A stretch of DNA of 64,000 bases, from positions 25,034,603 to 25,098,602 of the forward strand of contig CM060076.1 in assembly GCA_030533445.1 (NCBI GenBank). The letters are read 5' to 3'. Shown in pieces: positions 36,046-49,601 of this stretch; within the stretch, counting starts at the first letter, position 1, and each line of letters starts with the position of its first letter. The notes under the pieces were generated by a model, which saw nothing but the letters and a program-made list of their open reading frames with translations, ran no database searches and had not been told where the DNA came from. This stretch comes from Cyprinodon diabolis (taxonomy: Eukaryota > Chordata > Actinopteri > Cyprinodontiformes > Cyprinodontidae). The position numbers were made by a program, and so were the translations under genes.

Positions 36046-37514
36046 AATTAATTAATCTATTTATGTGTAATCTGAAAATAATTTGAGTAATTCTTCATTG
36101 ACTGTAAAAATACAATAAATAAATGATAGACATGTTGCTTATATTAAACAAACCAAAAACAAATAAATCTCATATCCTGTCAACTGAGTTGTAGAATCCT
36201 CTCCCTATATATATTTAGTTCTCTCTGAATTAATGCAGATCATTCTTTAATAAGATAATAAAAACTGCATATTTCAAATAAAATGTGTAACACATACTAT
36301 TAGACATGAGCAATGCAAAAAACATACAACATACACTATGACAGGCTATATTTTATATATTGGCACAGGAAACATTGTAAAAACATTGCAGTAAAGGCAG
36401 TAAAATTGAATGTGTACATGCTTCTACACATTTGGGAACAAATCTGCGCTGCAATTTAAACATCATATTGTTTTATGCTGCAGCTGTTTCTATTGTTTCT
36501 CAAAAAGTCAGAAGAAAGCTCCACTCTGCCCAAAATCCTGTCCACCTCCCCGCATCGCAGTAAGAGGCGTAGAAACAAAAAGAAGATTTTGGGGTTCTTT
36601 TCCCTCTTGTAGACAAAAAGAACACAACAAAATGACTCAGAAAAGCATAATTTCCTAAGCAGCACTGAACTTCTTTAAATGCACAAAGGTGTTTTAATAC
36701 ACAAAAATCTTTTGGAGATCAGGCTTGTGAAATGTTATTTGAGCTAAAGCATTTCTAAAGTTTTAAACATGAAGAACTAAAATATGAATATCACCTTTGT
36801 GAAATCCTATCCAATTTTTATACAATGAACATGCTTGCTACTCCTTGCTGAACCACTGGACCAAACACCTTTGTCGAATCTTAATTATTGATTTATTATT
36901 GATTATTGAAAGGTCGATTGGAAAAAAATGACTCTCCCAGGAATATTCTTTTTTTTTGCATTTAACCTCCTTTGCTATGGGAAACAGCTTATATTAGGAT
37001 ATATAATGGTCATAAAACTATTCCGTTTAATAGCAGCTCTTCTAAATCCAAAAATAACATCTTAACATCACTTGAAAAAATCTGCAGCTTTAACCTGCCT
37101 CATTCTGCATCAGACATAAAATGTTAGTCCAACGCTGAGTTTTTCCCCTTGAGGGAGAACTCAGCTTTTTCAATACAGGAGTCCCTTTCTATACATATTT
37201 AGATGCACCTCATGTTCTGATGGCGAGCGCTCAATTTATATGTACATTGCAGGTATAATACCTCATGATTTTACAATTTATTTGCATGCATAAGTAGGTT
37301 AGTGCATGATCTCTATGAAATAAAATAAATTGAAGCATTAGCATATTTTGAACATCATGCACTTAATAACACTCAGCTGATATGGAGCAGAAAACCTGAG
37401 CTGTGCTGCCTCAGCCAACCAGGGCGTTCATTTTTTTTCTCAGTGGGATATTTCGAAGCCCATCCGCAAACCGTACATAGTGTTGTGTATGTTCAGCCTG
37501 TGAGTGAGGCCATG

Positions 37515-37600
37515 CTGTGATGGTGAACTGCCCTTGACTGAGCTGTAATGACACCACTGTGAACCACAGTGATTGGCTGGCTGAGACATGCAGAGTCATA
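37515..37600. repeat. Dispersed repeat, copy 1
   Basis: CTTGACTGAGCTGTAATGAC, then ACCACTGTGAACCACAGTGA is matched in the same orientation at about 38757-38825 with substitutions. No family assigned. Confidence 0.5.
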
Positions 37601-38214
37601 TGGACTGCAGTAGAAGGTGAAGCAGGAATGTTTAGAAGTTGGGCTTTCAGATGTGTTGCCCTGAATCTGTAACATCAGTGCAGCTTTTTGTTTCCTTGCT
37701 GAGTTTAATCATGAGTTTTTGTTTCATCACTGATACAGCGCGTATTTTTGCAGCTGCAATTAATGCCAATTTAAACCCATGTTGTTGTTTGTTGGTTGAT
37801 TGAAAGAACAAATGTCTCATCATCGTGATTTGCTCCATGATCAGAGGAAATGTTACTTGGCGCAGAACAGTGGTGAAAATTGGAAGTTCAGTTTAATATA
37901 ATACAACTCTGTGAATAGTTCCGTCTGAAATGAATGAAAATAGTTGTTTTAATGGTTATTGAGTCAGATATGTGGTGGTAATGTTTGATTTATCTAAAGG
38001 TTTTTATCTGTTACTGTGTAAATGGGTTTGGCTGTAATCTAAGGACAGATTCTAATAGATCTGCAGAGTGGGGACTATAAATCTGATAGGAGTTAAATAT
38101 TTTTATTGTTGTTTTCCACTCTGGATTCTTGTGAGTGTAGTCTTTGTTCACTTTAACTTTTAAAAAAATAAATAAATAAACAAACAGTTTTGAAAACCTC
38201 GGTATTCATTCTTT

Positions 38215-38575
38215 TCCTGCTTTGTGTGTCAACTTTCACGGTTGCTAAGCAACAGAGCATACGGCGGTAAAACCGCAGAAGGGTGGACCTGTTCGAATTT
38301 ACAGACAGAACTCTTCCGGCCTCCTTATTTTCAAGGACTTCGAAGGATCCAGTCTAGGTAGACCGCGTCCTTGGAGGATGCAGCCCAGGTTTTCGAACAG
38401 AGCCTCTGATTAAGAACAGGGCTGCCCGCACTGATGCGGCTCAGGGATTACGTCACACGGAGCGTCGTGCGCAGTGAAATCAGGACATTTCCTCACTTTC
38501 TAAAAAAAACCCGGGACAGGACGTGAAATACGGATATGTCCCGGGAAATGAGGACGTTTGGTCACCCTATTTTAT
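38215..38575. mobile_element. Composite GC-rich repeat with hairpin terminus
   Basis: The right part (38478-38575) ends GGACGTTTGGTCACCCTA, resembling the end of a DNA transposon family in fish. It holds the inverted repeat CCCGGGACA (38510-38518) / TGTCCCGGG (38537-38545). The left part (38240-38470) is a separate GC-rich unit beginning GGTTGCTAAGCAACAG. The matching left terminus was not found. Confidence 0.45.
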
Positions 38576-38756
38576 ACATCAAACCGGTGTCAAGAACTAG
38601 TGGTGATGGCAGGCCCCCTGCTGGGTCTACAACTCACGTTGCCAGCGTCTTGGAAAAATACAGCCCTTGAAAGCACCGACAGACACCTCCTACTGTCAGT
38701 AAGGAGATACAAGGCATACCTGAGTAAAGAGGAAACTTTGCTGTGTTGAGAGGACT

Positions 38757-38825
38757 GGTTCTTAATGCTTTTGACTGAGCTTTGATGACACTGCTGTGAA
38801 CAGTGGTGACTGTGGCTCACAGTCA
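38757..38825. repeat. Dispersed repeat, copy 2
   Basis: TTTGACTGAGCTTTGATGAC and GCTGTGAACAGTGGTGAC match 37515-37600. Confidence 0.5.
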
Positions 38826-39260
38826 TACAGACAAGAGCAGAGGAAGCCAGTAATGCGTTAAGCTTCCATTTGTTCTCTTTATAGAGACAAAAAAACTGTC
38901 AGTTCATTACTAATGCAGTTTTTAGCATTGAGGTGTGTTTTCAGTATTTTAAGTTACAAAAGTCTTCTGATTGAAACTAAAACAGAATAATATAGACTTG
39001 CCATGTTTGGGATTTAAGCAGTGCTTACTCAAGGAAAAAGGAAAGGCTAAGTAGATTCCAATGAAAGAGCATTTGGAACCAAATTAAGTGGCAATTACTT
39101 GAAGTTTTTTTGTATTCCTATATATGGGGCAGTAGCTATATATATTTTATCATATTGCTGTGAAGGCATACGGGCTCATTGGTATGTACAGTATTGCGTC
39201 AGTTTATCAGCGTTTGAAAAAAAGGTATCTTTACTCTTAACTGTCTAAATCAACCAATCA

Positions 39261-39295
39261 ATCCATCCGTCTGTCCGTCCATCCATCCATCCATC
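39261..39295. repeat. (ATCC)n microsatellite
   Basis: Short imperfect run of ATCC/GTCC units. Confidence 0.85.
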
Positions 39296-39874
39296 TGAGC
39301 CCATCCATGCATCTAACCCCACTATATCTAACCCCACTGAGCGTTTCAGAAAAGCTGCTACCTGTTTTCACAATTTGTTAGTCAATAGATGCTGATGCTG
39401 AAGAGATCACCCCTTGATCACAGGGCATCCAGTATTATTTTTTTGAACAGTTCAATATTAAGAAGACCAGCATGTTTTGTTTGCTTTTCAGTTTTCTTTG
39501 CAGAAAAAAAGATTCTCCAACATTGTGAGATAGGGATTTTTGGCGGAACAAGCAGTTCTCCACTAAACCAGAGGGTGGCAACAGTGACTATTGACAGCCT
39601 TAGCATCAGACTCACAAATTCCGGGGGTATTTCATGGAAGACAAACACCAAGGAAAAAGGAACGTTGTAGGTTTGTTAGCAGAATCGATTGAAAACTGGA
39701 ATTTTTTTATTTTTATTTTTTTTACTAGAAGTGTTCCTCATGCAAAGGAACAGTTCATTTAAATTAGGTAATGATCCAGATCATTTTTGAGTTTTAGCTA
39801 GAGGTGTAAGTCTCAATGTGGGGCAACATTTGCTGCTTGGCGGAGGTTTGTTGAGGTCCAGGGATGTGGAAGAC

Positions 39875-39965
39875 CCCCTGCCTTGTTCCAGTACCAAAGA
39901 AAACTACCAGACATGTTGCCCTGACATCCTACATCATAAAGTTCCTAAAAAGACTATGAAGTACT
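39875..39965 (+). pseudogene. LINE reverse transcriptase fragment
   Basis: One frame reads WKTPCLVPVPKKT then VALTSYIIKFLKRL. This is the fingers region (W-K-x-A-x-V-x-P-V-P-K-K ... VALTS) of fish Rex1/L2-type reverse transcriptases. Flanks are decayed. Confidence 0.65.
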
Positions 39966-40614
39966 CCACAATTCCTTTCTGAATCAACATTTGGATAATG
40001 TGTTTGTTTTTAATTACTTATCCACTTATGTACAATAGCTGGGATGTCTAAGCAAATGATTATTTAGTCGTTTATGTACAACTTTTTTGAAATTTGACAA
40101 TAATTTGAAAATAGTTTGATTAGCATTTTTAAACAATTACTTTAGCTATATTTAAATCTAAAGGTACAATTCCAGTTTGCAGAGAATTGTAGAATTCCAT
40201 GGAAGTTTTATTGGATGTTTTAGGAAACTGGGCAGTTTGTAATAGATACATTAGCTGACAAACCCCTATCCTAGTCATAAAAATGATGTGACCCAGTTAC
40301 AAAATTAAAATAAGATATTTCTTATATATTAGACTTGTAACATAGCTGACTTGATCAGGAATGAATAATTCTAGTGTTATGGTCTTATGTGGGATTAAAT
40401 GATTTAATGAATTCACATTTGAAAAAAGGACACAGATCTACTGCAACCTCAACAGACTGACCCCAAACAATGGTCAATCACAGCAAAGTAGTGTACCTCA
40501 AAATGAATTTAGTTAAACATGTTTTTATTGTGATCACAAACTGTAATCATACCATGAAACATTTTAATGCTTAAAGTTTGTTGGTCTCATCTCAAATATT
40601 AGCTAACCTGCCCC

Positions 40615-40970
40615 TGTCGTCTTTACTCACAGAAAACCTGACCGAAGTCTGAAGCTCTGGATGAGTTTTACCTGGAAACCTGCCTGCCTGCCCAAGGAAG
40701 CTAAACCTGAAGATCTCGGTCTGGATTCCTTCTTCAGCTCTCAGGGAAGAGCTAGGAACAAGACCCACGTCAGAGTCTCACTAACCAGAAGCTAGACGCT
40801 GCTGCTGCTGAGCTCTCTGCAACTTCCACAATCTCTGGACCCAACCGGGATACAGCCTGATGCAGCCCGGGAAGGACCAGACTTACATACAAAGGGTTCT
40901 TCAGAGGAAGCAATCCCTGAATTTGGACAGTTTGCCACACCTCATGCTGCAAGCTGTAATGTACATGGAT
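40615..40970. other. GC-richer island of unknown nature
   Basis: Distinct composition from its AT-rich neighbours, with CTG-rich sequence (GACGCTGCTGCTGCTGAGC near 40794). No long open frame or terminal repeats. It could be part of an LTR or a non-coding exon. Confidence 0.3.
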
Positions 40971-42259
40971 ATATAAAGTAGGTTAATAGTTTAAAACCGA
41001 CATACAGAACTGGAACAACACTAAAGCCGTCTTTATCAAATGGCTCTGTCAGTTCTTCTGATCTGAGTTTAATGATGAAGCTACTGGTTTCCACTGTAGA
41101 GATCTAATAGCATTTCTCTAGCAATTAGTTTTTCTTGCATCTCCTGCAAATGATCTAACAAAGATAACTAATGCAGATGTACAACTAACCTTCTGTTGCT
41201 TTAGCACAGAGCCTAGCTTTACATACTTTTAACAGTTTGTTTAAAATCGTCATGTTTGAATGGCTGATATTGAGCCATTATTGAATGGATCTCAATATAT
41301 ATATTTTACATGCACACTTCTTTAGTCAATAAATGCTGCAGCTTGCATATGTATCTGGAGACTGTGTTGGCTTGATGAGGACAAACTAAAAAAAAGTTAC
41401 AGAAACAGTCGGAGAGGGACGATAAAGTGTGAGTCCATGTGCATAAAGTCCTGTACTCAGCTGCCAAGAGTGTCTCTCAGGCTGCCATTTGCCCATTTCC
41501 AGCTCCAGGGAGAGAGGTGAGGCGTTGAGAGAGAGGCTTCATGCAGCAGATGGCACAAATACTCTGCAGAGGTAAGAAACAGCCCATTAGTCTGACCAAA
41601 AATGACAGTCTGCCTTCTCTATAGCGTCCTAAATACACATGACCAGATTGAGAGTGTGTCTGGCATGATTACACTACTGCCCACTAATCAATCAATGAGT
41701 TTGATGCTCTCTTGACAGAAACAACTCAGTCAATTTTGGACTCCAAAGTTTGAGCCTTAAAGGACTGACAACCTGTTTGCTAAATACACATTGTGTCAGT
41801 CTGATTAACCAGGCTAGGTGTACGTAGACCAGGCTCTGCTTTTACTGAGGCATTTGTTTTCTTAAGGGTCTTACCTTTTCCAAATTAGGAACTATGGACC
41901 TAAGAAGAGTGCTGATTGTCTACAGTATCAAGTCTGCAAGTGACGGGTGGATTAAGACTAATGTCATCTTTTCTCTGTTGTTACTTTTTGGCAGACCCAT
42001 CTGTTTAAAGGGGTGGTGCACAGTTTCTAAAGGCATAAAGACTGTTATTTGTTTTTGGAACTAGTTTATATTGGTTTAAATTCACTTAAGAGCTTAAAAA
42101 GGAAAAGAAAGTCTACTTTTCTGAAAAAGTGTGATCAAACGGTTCCCTGACTGGAAGGAATCAAAGTTTGTTTAACAGAGACTATTCTATTTTTCTGTGT
42201 TTGTTTTGAGTTTAAGACAAAAAAAAGGGTGTAAAAAAAAACAGCGTTTTTTTTATTTC

Positions 42260-43125
42260 TAATTATTTAGAAAGAAAAAAGGAGAACATTGCTTACCAAT
42301 AGAGAGAAACATGGTGTTAGCAGCCTCATACTGTGGGGTTTCTTTTCTTCAGCAGGTGCAAAGTAGGTCGGCTTTGATGGGAAGTTGGATGGTGCTGTTG
42401 GAGTTTGCAGAAGGCAATCAGACTAGAAAAATGCTTTACCTTTCATAATACTAATAGTGTATTGAAGCTCATCACTTTTTAAACTGTCAGTAGGAAATAT
42501 TACAAGGAAAGGACTCTGTTGAGAAAATCTTGTATTTTATTCTGACCAGACCCTTTTTTAAAGTCTATGGATATTTCGGGAAAAGTCTAAGGCTAATTAT
42601 ATGGATATTCCACCCAAACAATAATCAAAGCTCTTAAAAAAAAAACAAAAAAAAACATTCAGACAGTACATATGCTATGCCTTTTACACCTGATTATTGT
42701 TATTACTCAGTATGGCACTCTAATTATCCTTAGACAACATCAGGCAACCTGTCAGTAAATGCTTGTCACATTTGGTAATACTCAACATTTAATACTGACA
42801 TAGGAATGCTTTGTCACATCCAATCATGTCTCTGGACAGTTTTCTTATATGTTTTCTAACTCAAAATAACACTACCTGTCTGAGCTTGGACTGAACTTCT
42901 GATTTGACACATACAAATAAGGTATTTCAGTCTAACCTCCAGACACCACAAAAAAAATACCCCGAATTGTTTCTCAGAGTTTGGGTGAAAATATAGTCTT
43001 TGTAATTTACATTTATATTTATATAATGCATTTTGTCCAAATAAATGCATTGAAATATGAAGCTGTAATGTAACAAATTGAGAAAAAAGTTAAGGTGTAT
43101 GAATACTTTAGCAAGATACTCTTAC
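42260..43125 (+). mobile_element. Decayed Tc1/mariner element
   Basis: AACATGGTGTTAGCAGCCTC, then ATACTGTGGGGTTTC follows the Tc1 segment for HGGGSIMLWGCF. The 3' end (GAAGCTGTAATGTAACAAAT ... GTGTATGAATACTTTAGCAA, 43058-43113) follows the fish Tc1 terminus. No open frame survives. Confidence 0.55.
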
Positions 43126-43158
43126 TATACATGTAAGTTCAATTCAGTTTACTTAATG

Positions 43159-43180
43159 TATATATATATATATATATATA
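43159..43180. repeat. (TA)n tract left of the inserted TIR element
   Basis: Eleven TA units directly before TTAGTGCTGTCAA. Confidence 0.95.
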
Positions 43181-44163
43181 TTAGTGCTGTCAAACTATTA
43201 AAAATTTTACTCGCAATTAATCGCATAATATCAACAGTTAACTCAAGATTAATCGCAAATTAATTGCATACAGTATTTTATCTTTTTATTTTATTTATTT
43301 TATTTGGGCATTTTAAAAAATGCAAATGTGCAATAATGTAAAAAAAACTTGCTTATACAATAAGTTTTTTTAATTATTCTTTTTTTAAAGCACTTTTAAA
43401 AAACTAGAATAAAAATATCCTGGTTTAAATTCCGGCCAATAATTATTCAAAAATTGTAAGAAAATTACAAAACTACAGAACAGTAAACAGTACTTCAAAG
43501 AACTCCATAAAATTAAGTTTTTTCTTAAACATAGGACAAAAATAAAGATGTACTGTTAAAATAAAGTGCACATTCCGTTATGAAATTCAGACTTAATTCA
43601 AATAAAATGAAGTTACTCACAAAATAATAAATAAATCAAACGAATTTACAATAACTGGGCTTTGCAGTCATCTCAACAACATAACATTTTACATGTAGAA
43701 CATTTTCAAAATGCTTTAATATTCCTTTGGTCTGAACAGGAATTGCAGCAGCAGTGCATTCCACATGACTTAATTTATTTCTTTGTCTTGTTGGCAGTAA
43801 GCCAGTGAGACGCTTGTTTCTTCTGGACAACATAGACATAGGACTCAGGTTTTGTCAAGACAGCCTTCTGGGATAACTTTAAAATGAAACTTATCATTCA
43901 GGATACCTTGTCTGCTGGCCATTTTTGCTCATTCAAAGCACAGGTATGTTATGCTGCGGTCTCCCCCACAACTTAGCGTTCCTGAAGCTACGGAAAGCGC
44001 AGAGGGTAAAACAAACAGTACAGCGAGCGCTGCGGAAAAATAAAGAACAAAAGCGCACGGTGCATTTGTTTTGATGCGCGATTAACGTGCGTTAAAAAAA
44101 ATGTCGGCGTTATAGTCTAAAGCAGTTAACGCGTTAATAACGCTTTAAGACTGACATCCCTAA
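43181..44163. mobile_element. TIR element with ATTAATCGC motifs, inserted in a (TA)n tract
   Basis: The left end TTAGTGCTGTCAAAC and right end GACTGACATCCCTAA are imperfect inverted repeats. Subterminal motifs AATTAATCGCA (43217, 43252) on the left and GATTAACGTGCG (44080) and GTTAACGCG on the right are related inverted boxes. The interior has no transposase; the minus-strand frame 43636-43839 shows no motif. TA repeats on both sides suggest insertion into a microsatellite; the superfamily is uncertain. Confidence 0.65.
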
Positions 44164-44267
44164 TATATATATATATATATATCTATATAAATATATATCT
44201 ATATATATAGATATATATATATATATATAGATATATATATATATATCTATATATATATATATATATG
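44164..44267. repeat. (TA)n with interspersed TATC/TAGA units
   Basis: Expanded variant TA repeat to the right of the TIR element. Tyr/Ile-rich open frames through it are spurious. Confidence 0.95.
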
Positions 44268-45544
44268 GGAATATGTGGGAGTAAAAAGCAGTGAAGATGA
44301 AAATCCTGTTCTTTGTTAAGATTGACTTGTGCAATTATAAGGGTTCCGTTTTTAGTGCCTCCTTGACCTGTGCACTGTGCCAAGGTGAAATACAGAAGGT
44401 TACAAAATTGTATTCCAGCCCATGGGAGGAAGCTTACAACAATTCAGCAGAGTGGCAAGCCAGGCCTGCAGGCATAGAGCCATGTCACTCATGTTTTCTA
44501 GTGTACAACAGTCAGGGCACCATACCCTCTCTGGTGCCTCAGAAATACAGTAATGTTGCTGAACTCTGAATGTGTGTCTGAGTTTATGGCCTTGCTCCCA
44601 TTTGCACAGACTATATAGTGCTTCTATACTGTATATGAAAGGCTGGAGGATGCTGAGCTATCCTTGGTTCTGCAGAACAAGAGGAGTCATGTTTCCTCTA
44701 AAGACCAGTGCAGTCATATAATTAGCCCTTTGTCTTTCAAAAAAGCCCTTGATGTGCTTCATGCTTATGAACACAGAGCCCTATGAATTCACCTCACTTA
44801 AGCGTTCCAAGCATGTACTTTATATTCCTGATCCTGGATTTGGACCTGGCTGGCTTCATAGAGTTATCCTGGCCATCTGGCAAAGTGTAAATGCCAACTC
44901 TGTGGTGACACAGCTGAATATCAGCTAAAAACAAACAATCAGCAACAACTAACCACTGGCTCAGACTCAATGCAATGGGTTCTGTGTTCCTGACAGGAGG
45001 GAAATAACTATGTTGGGTTTTACGGCAGCCTGTCAGAGATTTGGTATGAGACATTGTCTTTTTGTTCAACTTTTGGTTTGCATTTGGTTGACCCTTTTTA
45101 GAACACTTTTATTTGTGTTGTTTTATTTCACCTATTAAAGCAGAAGACAGTCTCTGAGATTAAAATCTGTAAAAAAAAAAATAAAAAAAAGATTTTTACT
45201 AAACATGGCAGAAACAGACTACTTTCAACACAGTTTTAAACAATATAATGAAAGGGAACTTCTGGTCTATAAAAACTGAAACAAGAAACATATATTTTAA
45301 TACCAATAAAATAATACTTTTGTGAATACAAAAACAAACCAACAAACAAGCAACAAAAAAAAAATAAAATAAAAAAAGAACTGCCTTCAAATAAGCATTT
45401 ATTTTCAGGTTTAGATTCCCTTGACTCTCCTGGTTTGATTACAACCTGTTCTATAAAACTGAGAAATAACCAAATAATCAAATAACCTTTCTGAAGTAGA
45501 TAAAAAAATAAAAAAATTAATAAATTCAAAAGAAACATCAGTCA

Positions 45545-46080
45545 AAATAATTAGGAAATCAAAAAAAAGGTCATGCATATCAATCAGTGAAAAAAAGGAT
45601 ATAATGCCATTGCAAATGTTTGTGGAGTTCAGTGAACCAAAGTAAGAAGCATTATTACTAATCTTTCCAGTATTTGCCTGGTTAGTAAAATTTTACCAAA
45701 AGTACACCAAAGACATATCTAAGAGGATTAAAAGCAAGTGGATTTCTGTGGAAAGTGTGCACCATGTTTTAAATCCTCTAAACCAAGACGTCATTTGGAG
45801 AAGGATCATACATACAGTCCATTTGGAGGTGGTAATGCTGAAATCTGAGACTGCATTACCGCTTAAGGATCTCATTGACTTGCTGTATTATGTGAAACAA
45901 TGCATTCTGCACTCCACTAAAAACTGAGCAATAATGTTTTGCCATTAGAAGGGTTATCCAGCTGGACAATGATCTAAAGAAAGCCAGCAAGTTTTTAAAA
46001 CTAAACACAAAAATGTTTGGATTTAAAACACATATGCTGTCACATCACCTTAAACAGATCTTTTTCATTCTGAAAATATG
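45545..46080 (+). mobile_element. Decayed Tc1/mariner element
   Basis: CAGCTGGACAATGATCTAAA (45959) matches the Tc1 segment containing the second catalytic Asp (QDNDPKH region), followed by CACATCACCTTAAACAG. The preceding 45540-45900 follows the transposase N-terminal region. Many stops. Confidence 0.5.
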
Positions 46081-47654
46081 ACATGATGAAAGAATAAAAA
46101 AAAAAAACATCCCCAGCAATGTAGAAACATAATGTCAGGCAATACATTTTTCCTTTGAGTTACGTGTGGCCCTTTTACTTTAATAAGTAGAATTATCAAT
46201 CGAAAATGCTTTTGACATCAATCCTGTTTATGGTTTTCTGGTTTTAAACATTTTTTAATAATCTCAACATTTTAGTTAACAAAGGAGTAAATATAGAAAT
46301 CCACGATGGAAAACATTATCCGCTGCAGTAAATATGCCCGCATCAAATTTTGCAGCATCAGAAAACACAAAATGTGTGCAAACTGACTGACTGAAGTGAT
46401 GAAAACACTGTAATTAAAGCCAGTAAAATGGCCTATAAGTTTAACTATGGAAATCGAGTTTTTGTTAGTGCATTCTGCATAAATATCATTAGTGTCATGG
46501 AGCGTGTACTCATATCATTACAGTCTATCCTGAAGCCAAGCTCACATTTACTGTACTGTGGGATCTCATCCGTTGCATATGGATTGCTTTTTAGTTCTTT
46601 CTGCTCTGTGAGCAGAAATTTAAATTTAGAAATCCCAGAAATTTAGAAATTTCTGGGATAAAAAATAAAGACATTTATTCTGGGAGATCAATGAAGTGGT
46701 ATGAATACAGAGCAAATCCTTGTTCTTGTAGCTGTCAAAGAAGCAACATACCACAGCCACAAACTCAGTAGGCTGATCAACATTAGAGCAGCTATCGGTT
46801 TAGGGTTTCTGGTCTGACACACAGATGTACAGATTCATAAATCATTGTGGTCTGCATGTGTGCAAGTAGCATTTAATGAAACCTTTGTTGATTTTGTCAG
46901 TAAATATGAATGACCATCTTGATCGATTTTATTTTTCAAGAGATTGACTAGTTACTTGGACTGTGGACATTTTTGACAGCTTCATAGTGGGATTTATGAG
47001 CTGAACACTAGGAACATCTGCATGAGTAGACTCCTATCTGCTGTTTAGAGTAAAAATAACAGAATTTAGTTTCAAGCTCTTAATAAATGGAACAGAGAAA
47101 CATAATTCCAGTCAAATTTTGCGCTTAAGAATGTGTAAATGAATTACTGTTTTGGATTTGTTGGGGAATAGGACATCACATAGGACATAAGTACAGTCTT
47201 TCGTGTCCTTTCTGGTAAACATCTTCGCAGTTGCATTCTATTCCAGGTTGTTCAGATGAACACCAAGGTATTTATACTCTTCCACCACCTCCACTTCTTC
47301 TCCTGTGATTGCTATAGCATTCAACTTTTTTTTCTGTTTCTTCTAAAATCTTAAATTATCTTGCTTATTTTATTTACATTTAGGTTCATATGAACGTTTC
47401 CACATCATGCCGCAAACCATTCCACCTGCTCCCAGTACTAAGCTTGTTGTCCATCTCTGATACACCAAAAGACAGCCTAGTAAGAGTATTTCTGGACATT
47501 ACAGGACTTTGTCCTATGCAGAAATTTTGTTATGGAGGTCGGAGCTATACAGAGTAATAAAGACTAGTGAGAGTACTGTCCACTGTGATGCTCCTCTGAT
47601 GGTTTACTACTATGAAGGAGCTTATACTCGAAATACAGAAAAACAAGATTGTTA

Positions 47655-47885
47655 TCTGATTTACTATATGTTTTACTTTAGAGATGTAATAATATAGAAT
47701 GCATTATTGCATTACAGTTTAAGAATTAAAGTTCCAGAAATAGTTAAGTGGGATTTAAAGACTATCATATTGCTCTTGAGATCTGACAAGTCTCTTCTGA
47801 TAAACAGAAGTCAAGGTCCCATTGAAGAGTGAAATGGCCCTTACATTTGTGATTAACTCAGAAGTTGAATATCTGCAGCTGAATT
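47655..47885. repeat. Two-locus dispersed repeat, copy 1
   Basis: AGATCTGACAAGTCTCTTCT, AAGTCAAGGTCCCATTGAAG and CTCAGAAGTTGAATATCTGC recur with few changes and in the same order at 56990-57215. Family unknown. Confidence 0.75.
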
Positions 47886-47989
47886 GAGTTGAAATGATTA
47901 AGTGTAGCAAGCAACAAACTGAAACCTGACCTAAAGGTTTGTTTCTCCAACTATTCCTACTGGAATGGCGCCCTGGGCAATGAGCCATA

Positions 47990-49596
47990 TCAACACTGGC
48001 ACTGCTCAGAGCATCAAATTAGTTTACACTCACTTAACCTAAATTTTTAAATCCCATCTGGGGTTACACATTTAAAAGAAAATATCTACCTCATTAAGAT
48101 AATTTACTTAGAAAACAGAGCCTTTAAAAGTCTTTTATTTGGTCAGCTGGGTGTTCATATAACAACTTTCCTTGTTTTGCTAAAGGCTATCTCTAATGGT
48201 ACTTTAACTGTTTGCTTCACCATTTGGTGGGGTTGTTTGAAGTTTTCTAAAAACTGTGTTTAAGCTGTTGGGACATGAGCTGGGTAGTTGTAAAGATGCA
48301 CATGAATATCATGACTGTGTTAATTGTGATCAGGATGATGCTGAAGCAGTAGCCTTGTTCTTAATGGTCTGCCATTTTAAAGTATTTCACAACCTTAACT
48401 CATTTTACAGATTTTTTTCCCCAGAGAATGAAAACAAAACAATAAAATGTTAAAATCAGGTTCTAGAATAACACTATTTCAGAGGGTTGAATAAATAACT
48501 TTAGCTTTCTTGTTAAAGGAGAAGTCTGGTCATATTCGGAATTAAAACCTCTGAGAGTACTTTAAGGTGAAATTATGACACTGTTCAATAAATGATAGGT
48601 GTTTTAAATTAATACTATTTTCATTTCAATATGCTTTACTTTAGACATCCGTGTTTTTATTCTTTTACTGATTAACGCTAAATTCATTAAATCATCGCAA
48701 ACGTATTAGTTTTAGGTATAGATAATGATCCAATGATCTTCTTTAAAAGTCTGCTTCCAGTGGTCTTTAATTTTCAAGGTAGCTAGTCCATGGAGGTTAA
48801 CTATGTTTAGCAGTCACAGATAAACATTTGGATCTTTCAGGATCAGGCTCTTACTTTTTTTTTTTTTCATTTATTTATTTATTTTTAATCATGTTTTTTG
48901 TTTGTAAATGTTTTTTGCATTATCAGATTTGGCCTTTGGCCTATATACTAGTTTAAATGCATAGCCCATCAAATAATTGTAGATTAGTGCATATGTGGCC
49001 CATTTCTGGTTTGTCTAAATAAAACAAACTGTTTTTTTAATCTGCTGACACCTAAAAGAAATAGGAGGAATCCTGCAGAACCCTACCTAAAATCAAAGCA
49101 GGCAGAGACAAAGATGAAATTGTGCTACTTATAATTAAAAGTTTTTTTCATTTTGTAACAGTCAGAATCATGTTAGCCTGTCAAAGCAAAAACAACTTGC
49201 ATGTGCCTTTTAAAAGTTATGAGTTTGATGTTGTTATCCTTATTTACATATCCTATAATACATTACTGTTTGTCAAACAGACATAATTCTCACAATCACG
49301 AATCAGAGCAATGGAAACCTATTGTGAACCTGCTGGAACTATTTACATGTGCATTTATTCTGAATTAACTGAAACAGTTTGAAGGCAGTTTGAAAAGCAT
49401 CAGAAGCATGTAAGGAATGAGAGAGGGATTGAAGGGCAAATGAATAAAGTGATAGATTAATGGTTTGATTGATTTGTGCTGGCTACTTCATCAAAGCAAA
49501 AGGTTAGCGAATAGAGTTTCAAAATTTAAAGGGGTTTCTTTATTCTATCAAAAGTTATGTTTTTTTTATTTTTTTATCCTGAGGTGTGGTGATACT
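47990..49596. other. No gene recognised
   Basis: AT-rich; poly-T near 48855. No supported open frame. Confidence 0.4.
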
Positions 49597-49601
49597 CTCT
49601 A

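Noticed and set aside
44134..44383. Tyr/Ile-rich frames
   Set aside because: Translation of the (TA)n microsatellite.
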